Origin: Alphaproteobacteria bacterium
GTDB taxonomy: Bacteria > Pseudomonadota > Alphaproteobacteria > UBA6615
Direction: 5' to 3'
DNA: 64,000 nt
Assembly (NCBI GenBank): GCA_011087645.1
Contig: JAALLF010000005.1
Span: forward strand, 152,033 to 216,032
The notes under the pieces were generated by a model that was not told the DNA's origin, made no database searches, and saw nothing but the letters and a program-made list of their open reading frames with translations. Each line of letters starts with the position of its first letter. Position 1 is the stretch's first letter. Shown in pieces: positions 27,161 to 36,737 of this stretch. A program made the position numbers and the translations under genes.

Positions 27161-28443
27161 CCTTCGCTGCTCTCGAGGGCGAAGATGGGGACTGGTCTGC
27201 GCCGCCCTTTGACGGCGATCGCCGGCAGCTCGCGCGCCGGCAATGGCCCGGTTAATTGGGCCCTCACCGCGCCGGATATCAACAGGTCTTCCTGCGTTTC
27301 CTTGCAATGGTCGGCGACCCGCGCCGCGACATTCACCGTGTCGCCCATGACCGTGTATTCAAGCCGGTCCTCGGTGCCGACATTGCCGACCACGGCGGGC
27401 CCGCAATGGATGCCGATGCCGTGCTGGATTTCGGGTTTACCGGCCGCCACCCGTTCGCGGTTCAACGCCGCCAGCGCCGCGCGCATGGCGATCGCGGCCT
27501 CGACCGCGTCGCGGGTGGCTTCGGGGTACGCCGTCGGTGTGCCGAAGGTCGCCATCACCGCATCGCCGATAAACTTATCCAAGGTGCCGCCATGGGCGAA
27601 TACCGCATCGACCATGCGCTGCTGATAGTCGGAGACGAACGCCATCAATTCTTCGGGTCGCCAGCCTTCCGATAGACGGGTGAAGTCGCGGATATCGCAG
27701 AACAGCACCGCGACATCCTGAACGCGGCCGCCGGGCTTTAGGAAATCATCGCCGGCGCGGCTGATCTGATCGCGCACGGTTGGCGAAAAGTACCGGCCGA
27801 GCTGGGCGTTCGCCCGTTCGAGTCTGATACCTTCGAGGCTGAGGCGGCGGGCGATGAAGGTGGTCGACACCACAAGCGCGCCGACAAACAGCAATATGGC
27901 GAACTCACCGGCGAGCTGTGGCAAGGATACGGCGGGTCCCACATAAGCGGTCAAATAGTCGTTCGTCCACGCGGTTCGTGGTTCGCCCACCGCAAGGGCG
28001 GCGATGCTCAGATAAATCAATGCCATGCCGAACGCGGCGAGCAGCGGGTAGAGCGGGCGCAAGGTTAGCGCGTTTAGCGCGATAAAGACCGCCATCAACC
28101 CGCCCATCGCCGTCTTGAACATCAGCGCGGTGGGTACCGCCGTCCCGCCGATACTGTCCCACCAACCGATCAGAATCCCAGCCATGAGGGCGATGTCGAC
28201 GGCAACCGCCAGTAAGCCGACCAGCAGGACGCGATGGGTTAGGTGCAGCATGATCAACAACAGCCCCACCGCAACGAAGCCGGCCGACAGCCCAATCAGC
28301 GAGTTGATCTGTCCAATCGTGGAGGCCGCCGCCAAAGTCTGGTCGATAGGCAGAGCGACAATAATAACCAAAAGCCGCGCGATCAGCGCGACACGGATGC
28401 CGCGAAACTCGCGCCCGCGTAACAGGTCGGCGGCGATGGACAT
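27157..28443 (-). CDS. Membrane-bound class III adenylate cyclase
   Basis: An N-terminal membrane domain of about six helices (20-200) is joined by a short helical linker to a class III cyclase domain (242-428). Metal-binding Asp250 (FCDIRDF) and Asp294 (IGDAV), adenine-selecting Lys290 (LDKFIGD) and Asp368 (VMGDTVN), and transition-state Asn371 and Arg375 (NVAAR) are all present. It should therefore be an active adenylate cyclase producing cAMP, with the membrane part as sensor. It stands alone and is convergent with uppP. Confidence 0.9.
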   Translation of the reverse strand: MSIAADLLRGREFRGIRVALIARLLVIIVALPIDQTLAAASTIGQINSLIGLSAGFVAVGLLLIMLHLTHRVLLVGLLAVAVDIALMAGILIGWWDSIGGTAVPTALMFKTAMGGLMAVFIALNALTLRPLYPLLAAFGMALIYLSIAALAVGEPRTAWTNDYLTAYVGPAVSLPQLAGEFAILLFVGALVVSTTFIARRLSLEGIRLERANAQLGRYFSPTVRDQISRAGDDFLKPGGRVQDVAVLFCDIRDFTRLSEGWRPEELMAFVSDYQQRMVDAVFAHGGTLDKFIGDAVMATFGTPTAYPEATRDAVEAAIAMRAALAALNRERVAAGKPEIQHGIGIHCGPAVVGNVGTEDRLEYTVMGDTVNVAARVADHCKETQEDLLISGAVRAQLTGPLPARELPAIAVKGRRRPVPIFALESSEG

Positions 28444-28455
28444 TTAGCGGCGCCC

Positions 28456-29406
28456 TTAGACGATCGATGCCCGGCCGAGGCGTCCCCCCTTGCGGTGCCG
28501 GCGCAGATAGGTCGGTATAATCGCCTCTAGTGTGGTCGGCTGAACGCCGAGATCGGCCAGGGTTAATGCGTCTTCGGCGACAATATTATCGGTTTTGAGC
28601 GAGAGTATTTGATCGCGGGTCAGCAGCGGCTTGGGCATCATCCCCAGGAACGTTGCTTGAATTTCGCCGACAAAGAACGGGACCGGCACCAGCAGCCGCT
28701 TGCGGCCGGTATGCTCTAAAATGATTTCCATAAGCTCGGCATAGGTGAGGACCGCCGGTCCCCCCAGCTCGTAGGTTTTACCCGCCGTGGCGGGGTTCGC
28801 TAGGGCGTTGACAATAGCCGCCGCCACGTCGCCCACATAGACCGGTTGGAACCGAGTTTTGCCGCCGCCGTAGAGCGGTAGCACCGGCAGGATGCGCGCT
28901 AACGCGCCGAAGAGATTGAAAAACCCGTCTTCCGGACCAAACAGAACCGATGGCCGCAGGATAGTTGCGTCGGGATATTGTGCGCGCAAAGCTTCCTCGC
29001 CGGCGCCTTTCGAACGCTGATACTCCGACCAGGCGGATGGTTGCGCGCCGATTGCCGACACGTGTACCAGGCGCTTGATGCCTTGGTCAGCGCAGACTTG
29101 GCCGATTGCCGCGGGAACTTCTGCGTGAAGCGTGCTGAATTTCTGGTGGCCGCTCTTATACAGGATACCGACCAGGTTGATCACCGCATCCGCGCCCTCA
29201 ACCGCGCGCGCCACAGCGTTGGTTTCGCGAACATTCACCGCGACCGGCGTCACTTGGCCGACTTGGCCCAGCGGGCGCAGAAACTTCGCCTTCTCCACAT
29301 CGCGTACGGCAACGGTGACGACCGCGCCCTGATCGGCCAGGCGTTCGACCACATAACGCCCGATAAAGCCCGATCCGCCGATAACGGTAACCCGCCGTTG
29401 TTCCAT
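28456..29406 (-). CDS. NDUFA9-like NAD(P)-binding protein (complex I-associated atypical SDR)
   Basis: It begins RRVTVIGGSGFIGRYVVERL, an atypical SDR dinucleotide site, and continues with VNLVGILYKSGHQKF, VHVSAIGAQPSAWSEYQRSKGAGEE and RPSVLFGPEDGFFN. These are strongly typical of the alphaproteobacterial NDUFA9-like family, which resembles a mitochondrial complex I accessory subunit. I use ATG 29406 with GGGGAG upstream instead of a poorly conserved 57-residue extension. It may act in respiratory-complex or quinone metabolism; direct evidence is lacking here. Confidence 0.88.
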   Translation of the reverse strand: MEQRRVTVIGGSGFIGRYVVERLADQGAVVTVAVRDVEKAKFLRPLGQVGQVTPVAVNVRETNAVARAVEGADAVINLVGILYKSGHQKFSTLHAEVPAAIGQVCADQGIKRLVHVSAIGAQPSAWSEYQRSKGAGEEALRAQYPDATILRPSVLFGPEDGFFNLFGALARILPVLPLYGGGKTRFQPVYVGDVAAAIVNALANPATAGKTYELGGPAVLTYAELMEIILEHTGRKRLLVPVPFFVGEIQATFLGMMPKPLLTRDQILSLKTDNIVAEDALTLADLGVQPTTLEAIIPTYLRRHRKGGRLGRASIV

Positions 29407-29573
29407 GAGCCGCGGCTCCCCATATTCCAATTCGATCCAAAAAAGCAGCTGGTCGCCGCCTGTGTATGCCTTTTGCGTGTATAGCGCTTCGTCCGCAAGC
29501 CTGCCAAGCACGCTTCGTAATCGCCCGGCGTTAGGATATTGACAAGGTTCGCGGGCGCAGAGTAGCAACCACT

Positions 29574-29595
29574 CCACACCTTAAGTTTGGTGTGG
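29574..29595. promoter_or_regulatory. Perfect inverted repeat between divergent genes (possible operator)
   Basis: CCACACC (29574-29580) and GGTGTGG (29589-29595) flank TTAAGTTT. The site lies in the 219-bp gap between the NDUFA9-like gene and RNase D, which are transcribed away from each other. With no T run on either side it is more likely a protein-binding site or mRNA hairpin than a terminator. Confidence 0.3.
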
Positions 29596-29625
29596 CCCGG
29601 CTCATTTAACGATTGCGACGGCCCC

Positions 29626-30240
29626 TTGGATATAGAACTTCATCAAAACGACCTGCCGGACGGCCTCGATCTTGGCCCGGTGATCGCCGTGGATACCGAG
29701 ACCCTGGGCCTCAACCTGGTGCGCGATCGGCTTTGTCTGGTCCAACTGTCGGCCGGCGACGGCAGCGCCCATCTGGTGCAGTTTCAGTCCGGCGCCTATG
29801 ACGCGCCCAACTTGCAGGCGATGTTGAGCGATCCGGCGCGCTTGAAACTATTCCACTTTGGACGCTTTGACTTGGCCGTGCTGCGCCGTGATCTGGGCGT
29901 GGTAGCAGCGCCGGTCTATTGTACGAAAATCGCGTCGAAATTGGTGCGCACCTTCACCGATCGTCATGGGCTTAAAGATCTTTGCCGCGATTTGCTCGGT
30001 GTCGAAATATCGAAACAACAACAGACCTCCGATTGGGGCGCCGCCAAACTGAGCGACCAACAATTGGAATATGCGGCCAGCGACGTGTTGTTTTTGCACG
30101 ATTTGAAGACCCGGCTGGACGCCATGCTGGAACGTCAGGACCGCACGGCTTTCGCGGCGAAATGTTTTGAATTCTTACCGACCCGTGCCGAACTCGATCT
30201 AGCCGGCTGGGATGAAGTTGATATTTTCGCCCACAGTTAG
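29626..30240 (+). CDS. rnd: Ribonuclease D-type 3'-5' exonuclease
   Basis: The DEDD-family exonuclease trims tRNA and other structured RNA 3' ends. Motif I is VIAVDTETLGL (Asp23, Glu25), motif II contains FHFGRFDLAVL, and motif III YAASDVLFLHDL supplies Tyr and Asp. At about 204 residues it is the short alphaproteobacterial form, without HRDC domains. The TTG at 29626 (MDIELHQNDLP) matches family N-termini best; an in-frame TTG at 29587 is possible. No clear Shine-Dalgarno supports either. It leads the conserved run to kdsD and the lpt genes. Confidence 0.88.
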   Translation: MDIELHQNDLPDGLDLGPVIAVDTETLGLNLVRDRLCLVQLSAGDGSAHLVQFQSGAYDAPNLQAMLSDPARLKLFHFGRFDLAVLRRDLGVVAAPVYCTKIASKLVRTFTDRHGLKDLCRDLLGVEISKQQQTSDWGAAKLSDQQLEYAASDVLFLHDLKTRLDAMLERQDRTAFAAKCFEFLPTRAELDLAGWDEVDIFAHS

Positions 30241-30385
30241 GGCGGAACGGGACGTCGCGTTGACCTTTCAAGGGTGCGCCCGCATACTGAAACTGCTTGA
30301 TTCGCGTACGATTTTTGACCTTCGCAAGGCACCGTTTGAACCGAATGAGCATTATCCAAAACCCGAAATCAGAGTAGCCGCCTGA

Positions 30386-31390
30386 ATGACAAATCCGACC
30401 AAAGCCGAGATTATGGACGGCGATTCCGGAACGGCTCAGTCGAGCGACCTGGTGGCGGCGCGACGTGTCTTGCGGCTCGAGGCGGAATCCCTGCGCGCCA
30501 TGTCGGACGCTCTCGACGCGACCTTTATCCAAGCGCTGGAAATTCTGTTTGCGGTGACCGGGCGGGTCGTCGTGACCGGCATGGGTAAGAGCGGCCATAT
30601 CGCGCGCAAGATTTCGGCGACGTTGGCGAGCACCGGCACCCCGTCGCACTTTGTTCACCCGGCCGAGGCAAGCCACGGCGATATGGGCATGATCACCCGC
30701 GCCGATGCGGTGCTGGCCTTGTCCAATTCGGGCGAGACGCCGGAGCTCGGCGATTTGATCGATTATTGCCGGCGCTTTCGTATTCCCTTGATCGCGCTCA
30801 CCGGTAAACAGGGCAGCACGCTTGCCGAGAACGGCGATTGCGCGTTGATCCTGCCGGCAATTGCCGAGGCCTGTCCGATGGGTTTGGCGCCGACCACATC
30901 GACCACGGCGATGTTGGCGATGGGCGATGCGCTGGCGGTCGCCCTGCTGGAACGCCGCGGCTTCACCACCGAGGATTTCCAGGTCCTACATCCGGGCGGC
31001 AAATTGGGCCAGGGCTTATTACGGGTCGACGACATCATGCATGTCGGCGACGAACTGCCGTTAACCGGCCCGGATTCGGCCATGTCCGATGTTATTTTGA
31101 CCATGACCAGCAAGGCATTGGGGTGCGCCGGCGTGGTCGATGGGGATGGCCGTCTCGTCGGCATCGTTACCGACGGGGACTTACGCCGCCATATGTCGGC
31201 TGATTTGCGCAGCACGACGGCCGGCGAAGTGATGACCAGGTCGCCTAAAACGATCCGCTTGGGCGCGTTGGCCGCTGAAGCGCTTGGCACCATGAACGAT
31301 AATAAGATTTTGCTGTTGTTCGTTGTCGACGATGGTGTCCCGGTCGGCATCCTGCATATGCATGACTGCCTGCGGGCGGGGATTGCTTAA
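30386..31390 (+). CDS. kdsD: Arabinose-5-phosphate isomerase (KpsF/GutQ family)
   Basis: It converts ribulose-5-phosphate to arabinose-5-phosphate, the first step of Kdo synthesis for LPS. A SIS domain (about 45-180; VVVTGMGKSGHIARKISATLAS and ALSNSGETPEL) is followed by two CBS domains (about 210-334). The length is typical at 334 residues. lptC starts 5 bp downstream, tying Kdo synthesis to LPS transport in one operon. An alternative ATG lies nine codons in (30413). Confidence 0.95.
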   Translation: MTNPTKAEIMDGDSGTAQSSDLVAARRVLRLEAESLRAMSDALDATFIQALEILFAVTGRVVVTGMGKSGHIARKISATLASTGTPSHFVHPAEASHGDMGMITRADAVLALSNSGETPELGDLIDYCRRFRIPLIALTGKQGSTLAENGDCALILPAIAEACPMGLAPTTSTTAMLAMGDALAVALLERRGFTTEDFQVLHPGGKLGQGLLRVDDIMHVGDELPLTGPDSAMSDVILTMTSKALGCAGVVDGDGRLVGIVTDGDLRRHMSADLRSTTAGEVMTRSPKTIRLGALAAEALGTMNDNKILLLFVVDDGVPVGILHMHDCLRAGIA

Positions 31391-31395
31391 GGCCG

Positions 31396-32097
31396 ATGAC
31401 CGAAGCTCCTCCAACTGCGGCGTTGAACGAAACCGCCGCCCCACCGCGGGGCGCCTTGTCGCAAAAGTTCGCCGATATGGGTCCGCGTCGGCAGCGCGGC
31501 GGATTTGGCCGCTTGCGCTTTGTCTCGACGATGAAATACATTTTGCCGGGACTGGCGATGGCTCTCCTCGTTGTGGTCGTTGCCTGGCCGGAATTCGCGT
31601 CCGATGAAAATCGGTTCACCGTCCCCGAGGCGGTCGGCCCCATTGGCACGTCGCGCCCCCAGGTGCTTAACGCCAGGGTCTTGGGTGTCGATTCCCAGTC
31701 GCGCCCGTTTCAAATTACCGCTGACACCAGCGCGCTTAAAACCGAAGAAGGCCGAGAGTTCTATTTCTTGGAACAGCCGAAGGCCGATATCGTTCTTGAA
31801 GATGGTTCCTGGGTTGCCTTGACCGCGATCGACGGCGAATACGAAGAGGAAACCAAATTTCTCTATCTGGTCGGCAACGTGAACGTGTTTCACGATGCCG
31901 GGCATGAATTTCGCACACCGAAAGCGCGATTCAATCTCGATGACCGATCCGCCCAAGGCGACGATGCGGTGCAAGGGCAGGGGCCGCTTGGCACGTTACA
32001 GTCTGAAGGGTTTCGAATTTTGGATGGCGGTGATCGGGTGCTGTTCACCGGCAAGTCCCAGATGTTTGTCTATCGCGGCGCACGGGATACGCAATGA
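31396..32097 (+). CDS. lptC: LPS export system periplasmic protein LptC
   Basis: The protein has a 47-residue cytoplasmic N-terminus, one transmembrane helix (about 48-64), and a periplasmic OstA-like beta-jellyroll (RPFQITADTSALKTEEGREFYFLEQPKADIVLEDG to the end). It is a bitopic subunit linking the LptBFG transporter to the LptA bridge. The stop codon overlaps the lptA start (ATGA at 32094-32097), indicating coupled translation. Its long Ala/Pro-rich cytoplasmic tail is larger than in E. coli. Confidence 0.92.
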   Translation: MTEAPPTAALNETAAPPRGALSQKFADMGPRRQRGGFGRLRFVSTMKYILPGLAMALLVVVVAWPEFASDENRFTVPEAVGPIGTSRPQVLNARVLGVDSQSRPFQITADTSALKTEEGREFYFLEQPKADIVLEDGSWVALTAIDGEYEEETKFLYLVGNVNVFHDAGHEFRTPKARFNLDDRSAQGDDAVQGQGPLGTLQSEGFRILDGGDRVLFTGKSQMFVYRGARDTQ

Positions 32098-32951
32098 TGA
32101 GAAAAACACGAACTGGATTGGCATATATCACGGCGCTTGCCACGATGATGGCCGTGGCGGTGCCGACTGTCGCGCAAGCTCAATCTTTGGGGTTCGGGCG
32201 TGGCAATAGCGACCCCATCCATATCGAGGCCAGTGAAGGCATCGAATGGCAGCGCAACAACCAAGTCTACATCGCCCGCGGCGAAGCCCGCGCCAGTCAA
32301 GGCGGCGTTACTGTTGAGGCCGATGAGCTTGTCGCTCATTACCGGGCGACGGAATCGGGCTCTGATGAAATTTATAAGATCGATGCTAACGGTAATGTTC
32401 GCATCCTGTCCGACACCGAGACGGCGACGTCGGACAAGGCGGTCTATGACGTGGTCAAGGGCGTTCTGATTATGACCGGTGAGCAGGTTCGCCTGGTCAC
32501 CGCACAGGATACAATCATCGCCCGTGACAGTTTGGAATATTACGAGGACCGGCAGCTCGCCGTGGCCCGCGGTGATGCGTTGGCCATGCGCGACGACCGG
32601 CGGGTGCGCGCCGACACGCTGATGGCCCACTTTGTTGCCAAAGAAGGGCAAGCACGCTCGTCGAAAATGGAACGCATCGAAGCCATCGGCAATGTACATT
32701 TGTCGACGGATACCGACATCGTTACCGCCGATCGCGGCGACTATCAGCTCAATGCTGGTTTGGCGACCGTTACCGGTGACGTCCGGATCACCCGCGGCGA
32801 AACCCAATTGAACGGTGACCGGGCAGAGGTTAATTTGAATACCGGTCAAAGCCGTCTCCTCACCAAGTCGGCGGGCGCCCGCGAACCGAACAAACGGGTA
32901 CGGGGAATTTTCGTGCCATCCGCAACACCTGAGGGCGGAAAGACGAAGTAA
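32094..32951 (+). CDS. lptA: LPS transport periplasmic bridge protein LptA
   Basis: A signal peptide (about 1-29, ending VAQAQS) is followed by repeated beta-jellyroll OstA units (IHIEASEGIEWQRNNQVYIARGEARAS). LptA forms the periplasmic bridge carrying LPS from LptC to LptD. At 285 residues it is longer than the E. coli protein (185), with about one extra repeat unit, which is common in alphaproteobacteria. It overlaps lptC by 4 nt and lptB by one base. Confidence 0.92.
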   Translation: MMRKTRTGLAYITALATMMAVAVPTVAQAQSLGFGRGNSDPIHIEASEGIEWQRNNQVYIARGEARASQGGVTVEADELVAHYRATESGSDEIYKIDANGNVRILSDTETATSDKAVYDVVKGVLIMTGEQVRLVTAQDTIIARDSLEYYEDRQLAVARGDALAMRDDRRVRADTLMAHFVAKEGQARSSKMERIEAIGNVHLSTDTDIVTADRGDYQLNAGLATVTGDVRITRGETQLNGDRAEVNLNTGQSRLLTKSAGAREPNKRVRGIFVPSATPEGGKTK

Positions 32952-33736
32952 TGAGCGATCAGTCAAACGACCAAACTCTGGAAGATATGGCGGCGCCACG
33001 ATTGGTGTCGGAGAACGAGGGTTTGGTTGCCGGGAACATTGGTAAACGCTTTCGCAAACGTCCGGTGGTTCGCGATGTCAGCGTTCGCGTGCAGCGCGGC
33101 GAGGCGGTTGGACTGTTGGGGCCGAACGGCGCCGGCAAGACCACCTGTTTCTATATGATCACCGGCCTGCTTTCGCCCGACACCGGTACGATCTCGCTGG
33201 ACGGCCACGATATCACCGACCTGCCGATGTATCGCCGGGCGCGGTTGGGCATTGGCTACTTGCCGCAGGAAGCCTCGATTTTCCGGGGGCTGACAGTCGA
33301 GCAGAATATTCGCGCCGTGATCGAGGTTATCGAGCCCGAAGTAGAGCGCCGCGAAGTCTTGCTCGAAGATTTGATGGCTGAGTTTTCGATCAGCCATCTG
33401 CGCCGCACTCCCTCGCTGGCGCTTTCCGGCGGCGAACGGCGCCGGGTCGAGATCGCCCGAGCACTCGCCTGCCGCCCCCATTTCATGTTGCTCGACGAAC
33501 CCTTGGCGGGCATCGATCCGATCGCGGTCGCCGATATTCGAGAGTTAGTGAGCCATCTAAAAGACCGCGGTATTGGTGTATTAATCACCGATCATAATGT
33601 TCGCGAGACGCTGGATATTGTCGATCGGGCATATATTTTGCATGATGGGGCCGTATTGAAGAAGGGTACACCGGCGGAAATCGTTTCTGACAGCGACGTT
33701 CGGCGTGTTTACCTAGGCGAAAGGTTCACCCTGTAG
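32951..33736 (+). CDS. lptB: LPS export ABC transporter ATPase LptB
   Basis: The 261-residue ATPase has Walker A GPNGAGKT (57-64), signature LSGGE (158-162), Walker B LLDEP with LAGIDPIAV, and the switch His in ITDHNVRETL. RRARLGIGYLPQEASIFRGLTVEQNI is a sequence typical of LptB. It energises LptFG in the inner membrane; lptF and lptG are not in the window. The start overlaps the lptA stop (TAATG), and rpoN follows 11 bp after its stop. Confidence 0.96.
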   Translation: MSDQSNDQTLEDMAAPRLVSENEGLVAGNIGKRFRKRPVVRDVSVRVQRGEAVGLLGPNGAGKTTCFYMITGLLSPDTGTISLDGHDITDLPMYRRARLGIGYLPQEASIFRGLTVEQNIRAVIEVIEPEVERREVLLEDLMAEFSISHLRRTPSLALSGGERRRVEIARALACRPHFMLLDEPLAGIDPIAVADIRELVSHLKDRGIGVLITDHNVRETLDIVDRAYILHDGAVLKKGTPAEIVSDSDVRRVYLGERFTL

Positions 33737-33747
33737 ACCTTATTCTT

Positions 33748-35328
33748 ATGGCACTTTCACAGCGTCTCAACCTGCGGCAGACGCAAGCACCCGTTATGAC
33801 GCCGCAACTGCAGCAAGCGATCAAGCTGCTGCAATTGTCCAATTTGGAGCTTGCGGATTTTGTCGAAAGCGAACTTGAGCAAAACCCCCTGCTCGAGCGC
33901 GAAGATCCGTCCGGGGAACTCGAAGCCCGCGATAGTGACCGTGAAAGCTCCCCAGATACGGCCGACCCGGAAATAACCGACCCGGAATATGACGGGGGTG
34001 ACATTGCCGACGCGCCGGACCTACCCGATGTGAGCGAATTGACCCAACGCGAGGCCGCGTCCGATAGCGATGCGCCGTTGGACACCGACTATGAAAATGT
34101 CTGGGCCGATGATTATCAACCTGCCGATGTCGGCGCCGATGCTCTAAGTCCAGCGAGTGAAAGCGCGTTCAGCAGCTCGAGCGCCGGCGCGCAGAGCTTT
34201 GAGAATCCGGATGTGGGCGAGTTGGCTGTCGGCCAGGCGGCGACGTTGCGCGAACATCTCTCGGCGCAACTTAACGTCGATATGGCGGATCAGCATGTGC
34301 GTTTGATCGGTCAGACACTGATCGATTCGGTGAACGATGACGGTTATCTCGCAACGACGGTTGAAGCCGTCGCCGATCAACTTGGATGTTCACCGGAAGA
34401 CGTTGAGGCGGTTCTCTACAAGCTGCAGCGGTTCGATCCAGCGGGTGTTTTTGCCCGCGACTTGGCCGAATGCTTCGCTTTACAATTGGCTGAGCTCGAC
34501 CGCCTCGACCCGGCTATGCAGGCGTTTCTCGACAATCTCGACCTCATGGCCCGGCACGATATTGCCGCGTTGCAATCGGTTTGCGGGGTGGACCGCGAGG
34601 ATATCGCCGACATGATTGCCGAGTTGAAGCAGCTCAATCCCAAACCCGGCGCGGCTTTTCAGCAGGAAATGACCCAGTGGGTGTCGCCCGATGTCTTCCT
34701 GCGTGCCAAGCCAAAGGGTGGCTGGGCTATAGAACTCAATAGCGATACCCTGCCGCGCATTCTGGTCAATCGGCATTATTACGCTGAAATATCGGCTCAG
34801 AAATTATCGAGCCAGGACAAGCGCTATATGCAGGAAAGCCTGCAGACAGCCCAGTGGCTGGTAAAAGCTCTGGACCAGCGTGCCAATACGATTTTGAAAG
34901 TGGCCACTGAAATCGTGCGCCAGCAGGACGCTTTCTTTCAGAAAGGTGTTGCCCACCTAAAGCCGCTGGTTCTGAATGACATAGCCGAAGCGGTGGAAAT
35001 GCATGAGAGCACGGTAAGCCGGGTGACGGCGAACAAGTACATTATGACGCCGCGCGGTCTTTTCGAGCTCAAATACTTTTTCACCACGGCGATCGGCGCG
35101 ACCGAGGCCGGCCAAGCCCATTCTTCCGAAGCGGTCCGTCATCAGATCAAAGAATTGATCGACGCCGAAACCGCAAAAAACATCCTGTCCGACGACAGAA
35201 TCGTTGAAATTCTGCGCTCGGACGGGGTCGAAATCGCCCGACGGACGGTCGCAAAATACCGTGATGCGCTGCATATTCCGTCGTCGGTGCAGCGTCGGCG
35301 CATCAAGCGCGCCCATGCTACATTATAG
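33748..35328 (+). CDS. rpoN: RNA polymerase sigma-54 factor
   Basis: The order is classical: Gln-rich region I (LNLRQTQAPVMTPQLQQAIKLLQLSNLEL) that contacts activators, an acidic region II (about 50-130), the core-binding domain, a helix-turn-helix (IAEAVEMHESTVSRVTANKYI) and the RpoN box ARRTVAKYR near residue 498 that reads the -24 element. The length of 526 is normal. The cluster with hpf and ptsN is the usual one for this gene and links nitrogen control with the PTS-Ntr system. Confidence 0.97.
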   Translation: MALSQRLNLRQTQAPVMTPQLQQAIKLLQLSNLELADFVESELEQNPLLEREDPSGELEARDSDRESSPDTADPEITDPEYDGGDIADAPDLPDVSELTQREAASDSDAPLDTDYENVWADDYQPADVGADALSPASESAFSSSSAGAQSFENPDVGELAVGQAATLREHLSAQLNVDMADQHVRLIGQTLIDSVNDDGYLATTVEAVADQLGCSPEDVEAVLYKLQRFDPAGVFARDLAECFALQLAELDRLDPAMQAFLDNLDLMARHDIAALQSVCGVDREDIADMIAELKQLNPKPGAAFQQEMTQWVSPDVFLRAKPKGGWAIELNSDTLPRILVNRHYYAEISAQKLSSQDKRYMQESLQTAQWLVKALDQRANTILKVATEIVRQQDAFFQKGVAHLKPLVLNDIAEAVEMHESTVSRVTANKYIMTPRGLFELKYFFTTAIGATEAGQAHSSEAVRHQIKELIDAETAKNILSDDRIVEILRSDGVEIARRTVAKYRDALHIPSSVQRRRIKRAHATL

Positions 35329-35396
35329 TTATATTTCAACAGCTTAGTAATTAACCCTCGGTCTTATTGTATGCGCGCCTTAGGGATTCAGGGCTA

Positions 35397-35425
35397 TTGA
35401 CAGCGCTGAAAGCCGTTACTATGTT
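35397..35425 (+). promoter_or_regulatory. Candidate sigma-70-type promoter upstream of hpf
   Basis: TTGACA (35397-35402) is followed after 17 bp by TATGTT (35420-35425), about 175 bp before the hpf start. The -35 is perfect and the -10 matches four of six bases. It would allow hpf-ptsN transcription apart from rpoN. The rest of the 273-bp gap shows nothing else that I can support. Confidence 0.4.
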
Positions 35426-35601
35426 CCGGCCGCCGATGAAGCGGCGCATTACGAATACGTAAGCTCTGAACATGGGGACCGGCCGACCCGAACGAAGAGG
35501 TCAGCTTCCGCCACATATGTCATGAAGAGCGACGCCACATTTACAGCCACAAGGTTACCGTCTGGACCCTGTCTCGACGCGACCTCGATTATCAGGTTTC
35601 G

Positions 35602-36183
35602 ATGCACATAAACATTTCCGGCCAACAACTCGACGTCGGTGACTCCTTGCGCGCCCATATTAGCGAATCGCTGGATGCCACCGTCGAGAAGTATTTCGGC
35701 GAAGCGATTGATGGCTCGGTCGTTCTAACCCGCGAGCGTTTCACCATACGTGCTGATCTGGCCGTTCATATTGGCCGCGGTATTTATGTGCGGGCCCACG
35801 AATCCGCCGACGATGCCTATGCCGCCTTCGATGTTGCGGCGGCCCATCTGGGCAAGCGGCTACGCCGTCATAAGAGGCGCCTGCGCGATCACCATGAAGC
35901 ACGCGAGAACGCCGAAACATTTCGGGCGCAGCAATATGTTTTGGCGCCTTATGAGCCCCTTGGCGAAGAAGAAGCTGACGCGGAAACTGTCTCGGACAAT
36001 CCGGTGATTGTCGCTGAAAACCAGACTGACATTGAAAATATGACGGTGTCGGAAGCGGTCATGCGAATGGATCTCGCCGATGTGCCGGCGATGGTGTTCC
36101 GCAACGCCGGCAATGGCGGCCTGAATGTTGTGTATCGGCGCGCCGACGGCAATGTCGGCTGGATCGACCCGGGAGCAAACTAA
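35602..36183 (+). CDS. hpf: Ribosome hibernation-promoting factor, long form
   Basis: The N-terminal HPF/YfiA domain (1-110; MHINISGQQLDVGDSLRAHISESL, then HLGKRLRRHKRRL) binds the 30S decoding region. The C-terminal domain (about 135-193; MTVSEAVMRMDLADVPAMVFRN and VVYRRADGNVGWIDPG) dimerises ribosomes into 100S particles, making this the long form. It was often called a sigma-54 modulation protein because of its position after rpoN. Confidence 0.95.
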   Translation: MHINISGQQLDVGDSLRAHISESLDATVEKYFGEAIDGSVVLTRERFTIRADLAVHIGRGIYVRAHESADDAYAAFDVAAAHLGKRLRRHKRRLRDHHEARENAETFRAQQYVLAPYEPLGEEEADAETVSDNPVIVAENQTDIENMTVSEAVMRMDLADVPAMVFRNAGNGGLNVVYRRADGNVGWIDPGAN

Positions 36184-36237
36184 ATTGACCGCCGCGATAC
36201 GAACCCGATCGCCGGACAAGATGGAGAGACATCTTTA

Positions 36238-36717
36238 ATGGAAGTATCCGAACTGCTGACCGCTGAGGCCATCATCGCCGACCTCCGCGTCACCAGCAAG
36301 AAACAAGCATTGCAGGAATTGTCCAAGTTCGCCGCCGATCTTAGTGGGCTAAGCGAGCGCGCCATTTTCGATGTGCTGTTGGAGCGCGAGCGTCTCGGTA
36401 CCACAGGTGTCGGCGACGGCTTGGCGATACCCCATGGCCGGTTGCCGGGGCTAGAGAAGATTCAGGGATTTTTCGTGCGGCTAGAAAAGCCGATCGATTT
36501 TGACAGTATGGATGACCGGCCAGTCGATCTGATCTTTCTGCTGCTCGCGCCGGAAGGCGCCGGCGCCGATCATCTGAAGGCGTTGGCGCGTATCTCGCGG
36601 TTGCTACGCGACGCCGCCATTCGCGAGAAGCTTCGTGGCGCCAACAGCCGTGATGCGTTGTTCGCGTTGTTGTCGCAAACGCCGGAATCGAGCCCGAACC
36701 TGCGGGCTGCTAGCTAG
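36238..36717 (+). CDS. ptsN: Nitrogen-regulatory PTS IIA component (PtsN, EIIA-Ntr)
   Basis: The 159-residue PTS EIIA type-2 fold protein carries the phosphorylatable His66 in GLAIPHGRL, with GTTGVGDG before it. EIIA-Ntr is the terminal acceptor of the PTS-Ntr phosphorelay and regulates potassium and stress-related targets. It lies 54 bp after hpf in the standard rpoN cluster and is convergent with the DUF1150 gene. Confidence 0.95.
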   Translation: MEVSELLTAEAIIADLRVTSKKQALQELSKFAADLSGLSERAIFDVLLERERLGTTGVGDGLAIPHGRLPGLEKIQGFFVRLEKPIDFDSMDDRPVDLIFLLLAPEGAGADHLKALARISRLLRDAAIREKLRGANSRDALFALLSQTPESSPNLRAAS

Positions 36718-36737
36718 AATGCTCGAATGAAGGCCGC

